Origin: Corinectria fuckeliana
Lineage: Eukaryota > Ascomycota > Sordariomycetes > Hypocreales > Nectriaceae
DNA: 64,000 nt
NCBI GenBank assembly: GCA_019137255.1
Contig: WPDH01000024.1
Span: 79,899-143,898, forward strand
Direction: 5' to 3'
The translations under genes and the position numbers were made by a program. Positions 48,382-61,099 of this stretch are shown here, piece by piece (position 1 is the stretch's first letter; every line of letters starts with the position of its first letter). A model generated the notes under the pieces. That model had not been told where the DNA came from, ran no database searches, and saw only the letters and a list, made by a program, of their open reading frames with translations.

Positions 48382-48929
48382 TCACCCTGCAAAGACACAG
48401 AGGCCGCCCTCCGCATCCATGAAGTGCTTGCAGTCGTCCGTCAGAGCACTCTCGTAGTCGGGGCTGGCGGAGAAACTCTTCAAGTCCCCCCGCGTCTTGA
48501 GCCATGGCGTCGAGCACCCGTCAAAGTCCATTGGCGTTCATGCCCATCTTGGCAAGCCCGGCCTTCATCTCGGGGAGTTGGTGGTGCCGGTAGCCAAGCT
48601 AGTCAGATGTCCCGTCGCATATGTGACAGTCGCACTTGGGTGTATCGCTGGACTTTGAAGAGACGGAAGTTCTTTGAGGCTACCGTCAAGTCTGCGTGGG
48701 CTTTGACCCAGTGCTTGAAGAAGTGCTCGTATGAGATATCGTTTCTTTTCTCAAAGTAGGTTGCCACCTTGACGCATGCTGCGATGTTGTCAGCTTTAAT
48801 CTTGGTCAGGATTGCGACGAGTTGACCAACGTTGATAGTGGGCTTCGTTTTCGTACTTGAAGTGGTCGAAGGCGAAGTCGTGGTCAACCTGCACGTGGCC
48901 CTGCGCTGGATCGTCGTTCGGCATGACAA
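48382..48929 (-). pseudogene. EthD-domain (dimeric alpha-beta barrel) protein, decayed
   Basis: On the minus strand an EthD-like sequence is readable in pieces. The first is VKVATYFEKRNDISYEHFFK, then HWVKAHADLTVASKNFRLFK and VQRYTQ. After a possible 40-bp intron (GTGCGA...CTAG) it reads HHQLPEMKAGLAKMGMNAN. A frame change follows within a few codons, with an in-frame TGA in the old frame. The new frame reads FDGCSTPWLKTRGDLKSFSA, then SPDYESALTDDCKHFMDAEG and a stop at 48382-48384. This is the family order, including the final DCxHFMD motif. EthD-type proteins are small dimers found in ring-modifying and secondary-metabolite pathways. At least one indel separates the halves and the 5' end has no good start, so the gene is probably dead unless the indel is a sequencing error. 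Confidence 0.6.
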
Positions 48930-49388
48930 TTGGGCTATGCAAATCCGTATGTGGACTTAAATTACTGATTCTCTTCAAGCCGAAGTACTCGAGTGCGATA
49001 GTGAGGGTTGGAACTGCTCTGCTGGTCTCGAGGCTTGTCACTTCGAAGATGTTGGCGACGCGATGCTAATTCGGGAGTTTCTTCCCGCAATAGTGAATCT
49101 TTATCTAGGGCCAGGAAAGTCAAGCTGTAGAAGCGGAGAAGATGGAGAAGAGATGCAGACGGATATCACTCTCCCTGGTATCCCCCAAGGGACGAAGGGA
49201 AGCAGGGTGGACTTGTTCTTCGCCGGGGTCGACGGTTGGCACAATACCGAGAGCTCTTCAACCCATGCAAGGAAGAACTAACGAGACCACGAGGAAGCAT
49301 TGTCCGGCTAGGCCATGAAAGACGTATTAGGACACTCAGGATCTTGGCATAACACCCACGACGAGGACGCGCATGGCAGACCTACCAA

Positions 49389-50429
49389 CTAGATTACTGG
49401 ACAGGAACTACGAGCTACCACTCTGCTTAGCCATGTGCTCCTCCGGCCTCGCCAGCTGATCCCCCATGCTTGTCGCCTCAACGACCACGCGCATCGCCTC
49501 GTCGCGGAACCCCGACCCGTCGCGGAAGCAGAACCGGTCCGCGTTGACCGCAAGCCCGTGGTCCTCGCCGGCCCGGACCACGCGGCCCCACGCGTCCGTC
49601 GTGGCGCGCGCACTCGACCGGCATCGCGACGGCCGACGCGATGCGCAACAGCGGGCGTGGAGTAGGCCGCCGGGAACGCGATGGACCGCGTCAAGTGGAT
49701 GACGCCGGCTTTGGAGGCTGCGTCGATGGGGCAGTGCTGGGATGGAGAGTAACAGGGTGGAAGGTAGGGACTGTCAGCGTGCTTGTATCATCCTAGGTGT
49801 CGGACCTCTTGTTTCCGTTGAAGAGCTGCAGCGCTGCGTCTGGCATGGCTTGGCTTTCCAACTTACTAGCCTGTCTCCGCTCGCAGTCATCGCCAGCGCG
49901 ACATCCTTGCCCTTGTGCGGGCTGCGCCGGGAGAAATGCAGAGCAGGATAGCTCTAGTTAACAACCAAGTTAGGATTAACATCCGGCGTCTTCTAGCTTG
50001 GCCGAGGCGGAACGCCGTCGCTGTCCGGGGTGTCGTAGAAGTTGTCCGCGCCCACGCTGGCAAGCACAAAGTCCAGCCGGTCGTCCCGGGTGAAGACGTC
50101 CGCGAAGGCCTTGGAAAGCGACTCCCACGACGTCACGTCGAACCTGGCGGAACCTGCTGTCGGCGAGACTGCGCGGCTGCCTCGGCGTTGAAGTCCAGCA
50201 GGTGCACCGTCAGCCGTTTTGAGCGACGAGGAGCACGTTTCAACAGTACCACCTGGACTTGCGCCGAAGTATCGTGGGCATCCCGCGGGAACAAGAGGCC
50301 TCGAAAGACGCTTGAAATTACAGTAGCAATGGCGTGTAAGCCAGTCACTACGTAGACTACTTGAACTACCCCGGAAAACAGTTTGCAGTTCCCACTCAGA
50401 GCGGATGAGTCTATCCCGAAGCCCCGCAC
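49389..50429 (-). pseudogene. Short-chain dehydrogenase/reductase, decayed
   Basis: Minus-strand pieces follow the order of a classical SDR. They are VVYVVTG with a degraded Rossmann glycine motif, LTVHLLDFNAEA (cofactor-binding acidic residue), DVTSWESLSKAFADVF, DRLDFVLASVGADNFYDTPD, HKGKDVALAMTAS, and CPIDAASKAGVIHLTRSIA, with further C-terminal sequence to about 49389. Lesions include the loss of GxxxGxG, a TAG right after PPRPS (about 49993), several frame changes, and an Asp in place of the catalytic Tyr of YxxxK. The family resembles fungal NAD-dependent SDRs of the 15-hydroxyprostaglandin dehydrogenase type. It lies 0.5 kb from the EthD pseudogene on the same strand, so the two may have been one metabolic pair. 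Confidence 0.7.
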
Positions 50430-50719
50430 TCCCGCATCTCGCCCCGGCTCGGCACTGAGCTAGACGGGGAACTATTCCCAGCCGGGGATGGGCTAACTAC
50501 TACGTAAGAACCCAAGAGCTTGACGACATTGTTAGTTCCTCGTCAGTAATGGTAAGGAATGTTCACTTGATTTGATTGGACTGACTAACTAACTCTCATC
50601 CATCAAGAATCGGATGTTCCTATTTTATCCAAGAGCACTTACAGGGGCCGTTGATTAATCCCCTGTTCTAAGCCCACGCAAATATCGAGCTAAGCATCAA
50701 GACATGCCCGTACGCGCCC

Positions 50720-52767
50720 CTAGCAGAGAACCAGCTCCTCGGAGGCAATGCCCCCCCACGCAATCTCGCTGTCGAAAGCATGCAACGCGATTCCCTGGCG
50801 ACGATACGCCTGGATCCCGTTGACCTCGCCGGCCCAGGACAGCAACAGCGCGACGACCTCGGTGCTCTGCGTGGACACGGAGCCGTGCCAGATGTACCGG
50901 CCCGCCCGGAGAAGCACCAGCCTCTCCGACTGGACGCTGCCGCCGCCGTGCTCGGGCCCGCCGTCGTCGAGGTCGAAGACGAACTCGGGCTCCACGCGGG
51001 GCGGCGTGGCTGCGGCGAGGGCGGCCGCCATGGCCGCCATCCTCCAGGCGCCTAGGTTTCCCTGGGAACTCGCGTCGTCGCTCGCGGGAATTGGCGGAGG
51101 GCATGGCCGCCAGACCTTGAGCGCGGCGTTGTACTGCACGGGCAGGACCTGGCCTCGGACGGTGAGGAAGCCCTGCTCGACGGGCCCGAACCGGTCGATG
51201 GTGAGGGGGATGGTGGTCGCCTGGACGGGCTCGAGCACGGGAGCAACCAAGTCTTGGCCAGTCCGCCGGGCGCCGAGCTCGTCGACGTGGCGCGGGATGT
51301 ACATGACGGGCCCGTCAACGGACGCCCAGGACCACGAGGGGGCGTACTGCTGGCCAGGGACCCGAGCCACTCGAGAGATTGGCTTCTGCGCGTGGCGGTG
51401 GTCGCTCATCCACAGGACGGAATACGGGATGTCGTCCAGGAAGATGCCCGCGAGATAGCGGCTCGGGTCGCCCTGGCACATGTGCGAAGCCAGCCCCGAC
51501 AGGGCCGGGAGCCGGTCGGCGGCAAAGGCCAAGCTCTTGTGGGTGTACTCGACGACGAGGCTCGGCCAGGACTTCCGCGCCTCCCGCAAGGGCTTGAAGG
51601 CGAGCAGGCGGCGGAAGTCGCCGTGGCCCGCCGGCGCGACGGGCATGAGACGGCACTCGCACCGGTCGTGCGTCCAGCACGACCACACCATCTCCTCCTT
51701 GTAGAAGTGCACCACGCGGCACGACAGCGTCTTCTCCTGCACGGCCCACGCCCGCGACGAGAGCCGGCTGGGATCACGGGCCTGGACCGAGTGCGGGGCG
51801 CTGCCCGGGTCCGACGGCGGGGTCCAGCGCCGGCGCGCGTAGACGGACGTTGCTTCGCCTCCGGGCCCGACGGCGTTGATCTGGTACGTCCGGTGGGCAG
51901 ACGCCCGCTCCAGCATGCTGGCAAACAGCCCCTCGGACGGGTCGTCGGCCGAGTCGGCCGAGAAGGTGATGGCGGCGCTGTGGTAGGTGTCGCCCATTGT
52001 GGCTGTTTCCCTGACCCAGTCCTCGGTGTCGTCTTGCACGATGCAAAGAGCGTCAATCCTGGGGTGCGCGTCAGCGGACGAGGCTCGAGTCGTATAGACG
52101 AAGCGGGGAGAGCTCACCACAAGTACTTGAGTCCCAGGTATCTGGTCAAGTAGACTGCATCCGCAAAGGTCTGTGTCTGGGAGTCGAAGCTCAGGCCCCT
52201 CTGGTGGTCGTCGAGGTTGGCCTTTGTCGTCTTGAGCGGAGACTTGCCGCCCCAGCAGTGGCTGAGGGCGGCGAAGTCACCGGCCTCCTCCTCCTCGGTG
52301 ACGTAGAGGCTGACCTCGCTGTCCCTGGCGCCGACGGCAATGACCCGACGAGGGAGCGACTCGGCCGACCGCACATAGTGGTCGTCGCACTTCTGGTGTT
52401 TAGTCTGGCACTCAAAATGCCAGTCCCGGATCCTCTCCAGCGGCAGGTCCGAAGAGACGTCGGGGATGGGGCATTCCGCGCGCCCGATGTTCTTCCACTT
52501 GGAGGGCTCGTCGGTCTCGGCGTAGACCTCGATGACGAGCTCGTTGTCGACGTGGATGTACATGTCGCAGTCGAAGATGACGGCGATCTTCTGGATGCCC
52601 TGGACGGGCCGGAAAGGCGTGATGGCGTCCTTCAGCAGGATACACGCCTGGCATCCTCGCCGGGCCGACCCCATCAGCTCCACGCCGACGATGAAGGCAT
52701 GGCCGCTCTGCAGGTCGTTGCACGCCTGGCACCTCGGCTGAGAGCGGGAGCTGGCGCGGGCGAACAT
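50720..52767 (-). CDS. HET-domain (heterokaryon incompatibility) protein
   Basis: Two exons (52767-52118, 52058-50720) give 662 residues. The 59-bp intron is GTGAGC...CAG. An N-terminal Cys-containing region (CQACNDL, GCQACILL, HFECQTKHQKC) comes first. The HET domain follows with its three blocks: LSHCWGG at 168-174, LKYLWIDALCIVQDD at 213-227, and ETATMGDTYHSAAITFSA at about 234-251. Later family signatures are SSRAWAVQEKTLSCR near 317-331 and APSWSWASVDGPV. HET proteins act in non-self recognition and can trigger cell death in fused hyphae, but most family members have no tested role. The gene is intact. It is flanked by pseudogenes on one side and the RIP-altered block on the other, a common setting for HET genes. 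There is no NACHT, patatin or repeat domain. Confidence 0.92.
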
Positions 52768-53457
52768 CTCGAAAGCTGCGGGTGATTTCTTTTTTTCCTT
52801 GTCCCCTTGTTAATGTTTCAAGCACATGGGTTTGAAGCAGGGAGAAGAGGCCCTTCCTCGCCTGGTCTGCACGGGAACTTGGCAGTAAAAAAAAGAATAT
52901 GTGAAGGCAGCCCAAGAGCCTTGTGCAACCCCAACAACACGCAGGTGTCGAAGCCCTCAAAAAAGAAAGCCACCACAAAGAACGGTCTACATGTCTGGGG
53001 TTTTTCTGATTGGCGTTTATGTTTCATCACACACACACACGTATCTGGTAAAAAGGAAATCCCTATTTCCCCTCTCCTGCGCGTGCGTCTGCGCGTGCGT
53101 ACCGAATACAAGCAGGGCGCCAGGCGGCATTTCCCAATTTCCCCTTTCCCGCTTCAATCCTCCTCCGACGTGATGGCATAGCTGAAAAGAAGCAGCAGCA
53201 CTCACGAAGCCAACTCGCCTTGAACAGCGACGATAAAGCACAAGGAACCACGGGCCCGTCTTTGCTGGGTCTTTTGCATTTTCGACGGGACATAAAAACC
53301 CTCGCTGCAGTCCATCCACCATCTTTCTACTCCGCGGATCTCTCACACCCTCACCCACCCAGCCTACCAAACTCACCCATCCCAACCCCCCCCCCCCCCC
53401 CCCCCCCCTNNCCCCTCCCAACCCCCCCCCCCCCCTTCACCGCCAGAAATCAGAAAT
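52768..53457. other. Intergenic region with an unresolved C tract
   Basis: Between the divergent HET gene and the small plus-strand gene. It contains a cacacacac run at about 53030-53040 and a long C run with two N at about 53387-53432, ending some 25 bp before the next ATG. A weak TATA-like cataaaa lies near 53292. Confidence 0.65.
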
Positions 53458-54060
53458 ATGGACATGGACATCCTCCCCGGAGCCGACAACGCGGCCATCG
53501 CGCTCTGGAACTTCTACGGCCAACGGGGCCAGACGCCCTCCCACAGAGTCGCCCCGTGGCACTGGAGGAACTCCCCCTTCGTCAAGCCGGCCTCGATGGC
53601 CTGGCACGTCGACGTCGGGACGGACCAGGTGACGAAGCTCGTGCTGGGCTTCAAGCCCATGGCCATGCCGCGCACGCTGCCCCCGGACGAGCACCTCCTC
53701 AAGGGCGAGGGCGTCACATCGCACGCCATGACGGGCGCCGCGCTGCAGGGCGGCCCGCCCGAGACCGAGGACAAGTGGTTCGTCTTCGCCGAGGGCCCCA
53801 GCCACGCCGGCGAGGTGCGCCTCAACTTCCACCAGAGCCTGACGGGCCACAAGCACTTCGAGCTGGTGCTCGACGTGGGCTTCCACGGCTACGGCGTCGA
53901 GGGCGACGTCGCCGCCGTCAAGAGGCTCGCGTGGGAGACGGACCGGCGCCGGACCGAGATGCCGCTGTGCGCGTCCGTCTCCCGCGCCATGGTCACCGAG
54001 CTGTGCAGCCGCGTCCTGGACGTGCAGCTACATGACCACGACGAGGCCTTTCCGTGTTGA
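53458..54060 (+). CDS. Hypothetical protein, 200 residues
   Basis: A single-exon ORF from ATG at 53458 (MDMDILPGADNAAIALWNFY) to TGA at 54060. It has strong GC3 and sensible composition. The second half includes WFVFAEGPSHAGEVRLNFH and LDVGFHGYGVEGD, which read like a beta-rich soluble domain. No signal peptide or membrane segment is seen. It is the last gene before the AT-rich block, and the long C tract with two N lies just upstream, so a longer 5' end cannot be excluded. The family is not recognised. Confidence 0.65.
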   Translation: MDMDILPGADNAAIALWNFYGQRGQTPSHRVAPWHWRNSPFVKPASMAWHVDVGTDQVTKLVLGFKPMAMPRTLPPDEHLLKGEGVTSHAMTGAALQGGPPETEDKWFVFAEGPSHAGEVRLNFHQSLTGHKHFELVLDVGFHGYGVEGDVAAVKRLAWETDRRRTEMPLCASVSRAMVTELCSRVLDVQLHDHDEAFPC

Positions 54061-54182
54061 TCTCGGTCACGAGGGGGTGTCCATCACTCTGGCCACGGTA
54101 GTTGTTGCTTGCTGCATGGGCTGAGCAGCGGGACGGGCAGATAAAATGACAGAACTGCAAGGCAAAATGACAAAAGGAGAGC

Positions 54183-54213
<31 letters not shown>

Positions 54214-54649
54214 CTGGACTGGACTGGACGGCACGGCACGGCGCGGCACGGCACGGCACGGCACGGGACAGGGCAGGGTAATAGATAGATCTACAATTTG
54301 GCCGACAGTACACGGGCAGCGAGAATAATACACAGACGGCTTATTCAGATGGCATAAAGTAATACACACACACATCAGTATATGCAGCATTGAGTAATAA
54401 TAGACAAACATGATGATATGCAGGGCGAATGAAACATACTGCGGCCGGCCTCATGCAGGTCAAACGAATCAGGCTCGCCCGCCCCCAGCCATAAGCATAG
54501 AGAGATTCACCGCCCACCCAAGAAATACCAGTGTGGGTGGACAACAAGGCCTCAGTTTAATGTGCGATTCGAATGGTCAATACAATTCCGCATCTATCGC
54601 TTCAGGGACAAGACAAGTATTAACTACTCGCTGACACAGGTGCTACAGG
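54061..54649. other. Last ordinary-composition spacer before the AT-rich block
   Basis: No gene. Apart from the microsatellites the sequence has normal base composition until about 54640, where G and C drop abruptly. Confidence 0.55.
54187..54265. repeat. Adjacent (GGCA)n and (CGGCA)n microsatellites
   Basis: About six ggca units, then ggact units, then about seven cggca units. Unit lengths change in steps of four to five bases, which suggests slippage near the edge of the AT-rich block. Confidence 0.88.
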
Positions 54650-55179
54650 GCGACGTTTCAGTGTTATAAGGCTGTTTATAGTACTGCCTTATATTGTTTT
54701 AGGGCCCGTTTAACTAATTGTCTAACTAGCTATAAAATAAACCTACTGATAATTGATAAATTGTTTGTGTTATAAGGCTAAGACTATTACTAGCCCTGTT
54801 ATAATAGCTAATATAAAAAAACAAGTAAAACTTAAGAAAATAAACAGATATAAAATTTAAACTAAATCCTACTAATATTATACTATAATTAAGTTAGTAT
54901 TATTATACTTTTAATTTCTTAAGATTATTATTTTTATATTACTTTAAAAAACTTTAAATATTACTTAAGTATAAAAACACTTTTATTTAAAAGTTTATAA
55001 ATTATATTTCTTATTATAAAGTTTAATAAGAAGTTTTAAAACTTAATTTAGTTAAGTTACTATTAAGAGTAAAGTTATTATAAAATAAGCTAGTAGCTAA
55101 ATAGCTATAATTTAGAAAGAAGCTACTAGAGAGTAGCTATAATAAGAGAGGGAATTTTCTACTAATTAGTCTTAAGAGA

Positions 55180-55320
55180 GCTTTAAGAAATCCTAAGGCA
55201 GTCTTAAAGAAGGCTAAGAGAAGGTTTTTAGATACTCTTAGAGAGTTCCCTAAGAGTGCCTTAAGACTTCCCCTATATAAGAGAAGACCTTCTCTAGAAT
55301 AGCTAGAGAAGGTATTAATT
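55180..55320 (+). other. Possible LTR-type promoter segment
   Basis: The words ccttaagacttcccctatat and aagagaagaccttctctaga form a TATA-like site followed by a short inverted repeat (agaccttctctag / ctagagaaggt). This resembles the R/U5 start of an LTR retrotransposon. No second copy is visible in the window, so an LTR is not proven. Confidence 0.25.
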
Positions 55321-58191
55321 TATTATCTTACTATCTTACTTATTAGCTTAAGATATCTTAATTATATAAGTAGGAAATCTCTCTTTTAGTAGTATTTACT
55401 TTATAAATCCCTAATTTAGTTAATTTTATATTAAATAGTAGTAATTATATTATTTGTATTTATATACCTTTTAGATAGCTTTAGACTTACATCTTAGTTA
55501 GAAACTTCTTATAGTATACTAAGAGATTTCTAGCTGCTAATACTACTTTTCTCTTAAGATACTTAAATAAATCTACTAAAAGAATAATATATAAATATAA
55601 GAATAACACCTTTTAGAATAATACTAGCAGTTAGAACTTAACTATCTTTTTCTTTTTTATTCTTATTATAAACTTAACCTTAAGAAGATAATTAAATCTC
55701 TTATAATCCCCGCCTCTTAAAGAATAAGTCTATATATTAGAGTTAAAAGAGAAATTATATAGTAGTTAAATAATAAAAGATAGGTTAAGAATTATAAAAA
55801 ACTATTTTACTACTTAAACAGGTAGAAATATTAACTTTTGCTATTACTACTAAATAATCGCTTATAATACTAAAACTAAAAACCACTTACTAGCTTCTCT
55901 AAGATAACTAGCTTAACACTCTTTAAGACCTTTTCTATTTTACTATAACCTCTTTTTTCTACCTAATAACTAGTAGGTAACCTAGCTATTAATAACCTTA
56001 CCTAGTGACTTTACACTTAGGATATTAAACTTAAACCTAGATCTTAATTTACTAACCTAGTAAACCTATTATAACTTTTAGTCTCTTAGTAATACTAAAA
56101 TGCTTTTTACTTAATAACTAATTTATAAGGTAAACTAGCTTTTACTAAGTTTAATATAACCTTTTAGCTAACTAAAAATAAAAAACTTATAATAGTAAAC
56201 TAGTAACTCTTAATAATAATAGTTAAAATACTAATAGAATTAGCTTTAAGTATAAGAGAACTACTAAACTACTAACTAATATAAGATACTCTTATTACTA
56301 TAAAGAATTTATATAACCTTCTAAGCTAACCTTTTATAAATATTTAATAGTTACTCTTACTATATCTTAATTATACTCTTAAAATTTATTTTAACCTAAC
56401 TAACTTTCTTTATAAACTTTTTTTACTTTCTCTCTACTCTTATATTATTATTATATTATATATAATAAGCAGGCTAAATAAAATAAAAGATATTAAGATT
56501 ATAAACTATCTTTCTTCTCTTTTTAAGAAAATTTTTTCACTATAAAACCTACTCTTACTATAAGCTAAGCCTAGTATAAAAATAACTTATAATTAATTTA
56601 AAAATCTTATTATTAAGACTAAATATAAACTTAAAGTAATTATCTTAAGAGCTATTTTTTTCTTAGTTTAGAAAATAGTAGTAATCTTAGCTAATACTAT
56701 TATAAGCTATACTTAATATATAAGTAATAAGATCTTAATCTTATTATCTCTTATAGAAATAATTATAACTACTATTAAAAAAGTAATATTAGCTATCTTT
56801 TAGAAAACACTTATTAAGATTTTAACCTAAGCTTAAGTTATTTATAATAAGAGAATACTTTTATCTCTAATAGTACTACTATCTAAGGTAATTCTCTCTT
56901 ATCTTAGTAAGAAGATTATTATTAGGTTATCTAATATAACTTCTAATATTATATTTTATATACTATTAGATATTATAATAATTATTAATTATACTCTCTT
57001 AAAAGGTTACCTCTTACTTATAGTAGTCTTATATTATCTTTTTAGTAAGAATATTATAATTTTTTTTTATAAACTAATTATAAATCTTCTAAAAAATAAT
57101 ACTTAGATTCTTATTATTTTTAATATAAGTATATATTAAGTCTTAAAATAGTTTATAATAGTTACTAAGAGAGTCTTAACTAGCTATATAAAAAGCTTAC
57201 TTAAGAATCTTATAATAAATATCTAATAAGTAAATAGTATTAAGATATATATTATATTAGTTACTAGTTATATTATTAACTAAACTAATAAATATAAATA
57301 AACTTTATAACTAAAATATAATTATAACTATAAAGGTTTATTAGACTAAATCTTATTTAAAAGAGATTTAACTTAAGTAGTACTTTAAGTGTTTTTACTT
57401 TAGATATATTATATAATACTATTAGAAATAAGCTAGATATAACTATTATAAGAGGGCTTATTATATAAGAGATATAATATATTTTATTTTTACTAGTAAG
57501 ATCTTTTTAGTATATTATAATTATAATAATATACACTTAGTATAATCTTATATATACTATATAGTATAAAAAGAGTAAAAATAAGTAAGAAATACTTATA
57601 TAAAAAGACTTATATAGTTTAGTATCTTAAGTAAATAGTATAAATATATAGTATACTTACTATAAGATATAATAATATTAATACTAATACTAACTATAGT
57701 ATTAAACTACCTTACTTAAAAAAAGCCTAAATAGCTCTTAAAATAGCTTTAAGTTAAACTAGACTTAAATCTAAGTTTAATTCTTATAGTATTTAAACTA
57801 ATTAACTAAATAAGAGAGTAAATACTATTAAAAGTTAGAGAAAGTATACTAATATTAGTTAGTAATAAGAATAATACTTAAAAGGATAAAAATAAGTAGT
57901 ATAAATAACTTAAACTTAATTTAAAATTAATTAAATTTTAGTATATAATTTAAACTAAGCCTTATAAGAACTTATTATTATATATATATAATTAGCTTTT
58001 CTTATAAAGTAAACCTACTTATAACTTATATTACTATATATATATATTAAGCTTAATTTACTATTTTTTTAAGTAAGAGTAGTAAAAGGTTTTTTATCTT
58101 ATAGCTTACTATTAGGGTTTTTCTTTTTTATTATAAATTAGTCTAAGTTACTTAAAAAAAGAACTAAATAGTTATAAGCTAAATTAGGTAT

Positions 58192-58217
58192 AAATAAATA
58201 AATAAATAAATAAATAA
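58192..58217. repeat. (AAAT)n microsatellite
   Basis: Six aaat units inside the AT-rich block. Confidence 0.85.
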
Positions 58218-61099
58218 CCTTTTTAGCTAGACTTAGCTAAATACTATTTTAATACTATATATTTAATTTTAACTTAAAAAGGTAAGAAAGTTCTAACTAG
58301 TTAATATATATAATAACTTATTTAATAATATAAAACTAAATAATAAGAACTTTATCTAGAAAAGCACTTCTTACTTTATAAATACCCTAAAAAGATATAT
58401 AGTATAAAAACTAAATTATAAAATAATACTAGTTTAAAATATATCTTATTTACTTTTTAGGCTAGCCTTAAACTAGTATACTAGTAACCTAAGTGATAAT
58501 TAATAAGTAGTATTTTAAAATAGTTATAAAGAAATTAACTTATAGATTAATCTTATTTAAACCTGCTTTAAAACCCAGCTAAAAGTTATAATAAACACTC
58601 TAAATAAAAAGATATTTACTATTTAAGATATTACTAACTAAGTAGACTTCTAAAACTAAATATTTAAAGTTAAATATATAATATAAGCAGCTAAATACTT
58701 ACCTAACTATCTTACTAACCTTATATTTAATAAACTTAATATTTATCTCTAAAAGATTATAAGCCACTTAGTACCCTACTAGTCTATTAATAACTAGGCG
58801 GATATAAATAAGTTTTATATACTAAACTTTTATATTTAAGTAACTACTAAAAGTTAAAACTATCTTCTTAAAAGAAAATACCACACTCTAATAAGAAATT
58901 AAGCTAGTATAACCTCTTAGAAACCTAAGATAATATACTTTTAAGCACTATATAGTAATATAACTAGTATAATACTATAAACAGAAAATAATAGGACTTT
59001 TACCTTATAATAAAATAACTATTAATAAGAGTATATATATATACTTTTACTTAACTCTCTAAAAGTATAAAACCTTAGCCTAGTATTAACCTAAAACTAG
59101 GTAAGATTTATATTACTCTTACTATTAAGAAATATAGTAATAACTATTAAAACCCTAGCTTAAAATATAGCCTTACTTTTAGTACTAGCTTTTTATCTTA
59201 TAATTATATATTTTAGCTAGCTTAGTAGTAAAAATATAAATACCTAGATATTTTATATATTTAATAATATCTAGCTAGATAAGCTTAAAAAGTACTATAT
59301 CTCTTAGGAATAAGTATAAGCTTTCTTTATAAAAAAAGAATATTAAAACCTAAATAAAGTAGTTTATATAATAGTAAAAAAATATAATATAAATATAAAA
59401 AAACTATAAGACTACTTAAAATTCTTATATAATATACTTAAAATATATAAATTTATTTAAGAAACTATAAAAAGCTAAGATAGTACTAAAAAATTTATTT
59501 TAAATATTAGTAATTACCACCTAGTTTTACTATAAGACTTAGTTTATCTTACTTATAAACCTAAGCAGATCTCTACTATTATTAAGTATATATTATAAGA
59601 AGAGAAACTAAACTTATAATATCTCTTAAAGTATAACTATATATAAGTATAAGTAAAAGCTACTTTAGCTAAAACTAAGTAATAAGAGATTTATATAAAT
59701 ATAAGTATAATATACTTAGTAGTTAGCTAAGAGATACTTTAGTTCTTTTTAGATATAACTTTTACTAGAGAATATTAGGCTAAGCTTAGTAATATAAGCT
59801 AAAATAAAGTAAAAATATAAGTAATATTTATAGTATACTTATTAGGCTATTAAGTAAAAGAATATATAGTAGTAAAAGTTTATATTAGAGCTTAAAATAT
59901 ACTAGAACTATTAGTAAGACTACTTTTAGGCTAAGAATTTAATACTACTTATAAGGTTAATATTATTAATACTTAGTAGAAAGTGTAAGTAGATATAGCT
60001 AATAGGCTATACTTACCTGTTTTAGTATATACTTATATAAGACCTTATAAATATTTAGTAAAAAGTAATATATATATTATAATCTCTTCTAAAAGTAGTA
60101 AAGTAGTATAAGTAAGTATACTAAAAGTCCTAAAAGGCTAAAACATTCTTCTTAACTTATAAAGTTAAGATATTATTAAAGCTATTATAAGACAGCTTAA
60201 GATAGTCTTTATAATAAATAATAAGTAAAAGCTACTAATAATCTAAAAGAACTAATAACTAGGGATTTTTAAACTAGTTAAAAATAAAAACTCTATTAAA
60301 AAAGCTAACTAAGATAACTTACTTACTAAATATAAAAATATAATATTAATAACTTATAAGCTTAAATAACTAACCTAAAAAGCTATAACTCTAACTAATA
60401 ATAAACCTAACTAAAAACTTAATATAAGGTTTTAAAATGCTAGTTTAAACTTAAATACTAAACTAGGTATATTTAGAGATAAGACTCTTTTAGAAGTTAA
60501 AATAGTAAAAAAAGTAAGAATTTATAATAACTAAACTAGCTTTATATAATAAGTTTAAAGTCTTATATAAAAATATACTAGTATTTAGGCTAACTAAGAG
60601 GAAATAGTAATACTTAAGTATAAGTATATAAAGGTACTCTTAGTAAATAACTAGTACTAATAGAAGCTAAAATTATAATCTTACTTATTAAGAAAAAAAA
60701 GAAGAGACTTTTTAGATATTATATTTAACTAACTATATAACTAAGAATAAATAAAGTAAGTTATAAAACTAATACTATTTATAAGCTTTATCTTTATAAT
60801 ATAATAAATAGTAGCTAGTAAAAAGAAAAAACATATAGTAGTAAACTTATAAGCTTTAAATAATATAATAATTTTAAATACTTACCTAATACTCTTATAA
60901 GAGGATATTTTTAGTAAACTCTAAGAGAAATAATATATTAGTATTATTAATACCTAGTTATTTTTTCACTAGTTTTTAATACATTTTAAACTATTATATA
61001 TTTTTCTTACTTACCTAGTTTCTGCTTATAGCAGCCCTAATTTACCTCTAAAATATATTTTAATACTAAAATTTAAATTCTTATATATATATTACCCTA

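Noticed and set aside
50748..52153. Long plus-strand open frames opposite the HET gene
   Set aside because: High-GC antisense shadows; the minus strand carries the full HET domain.
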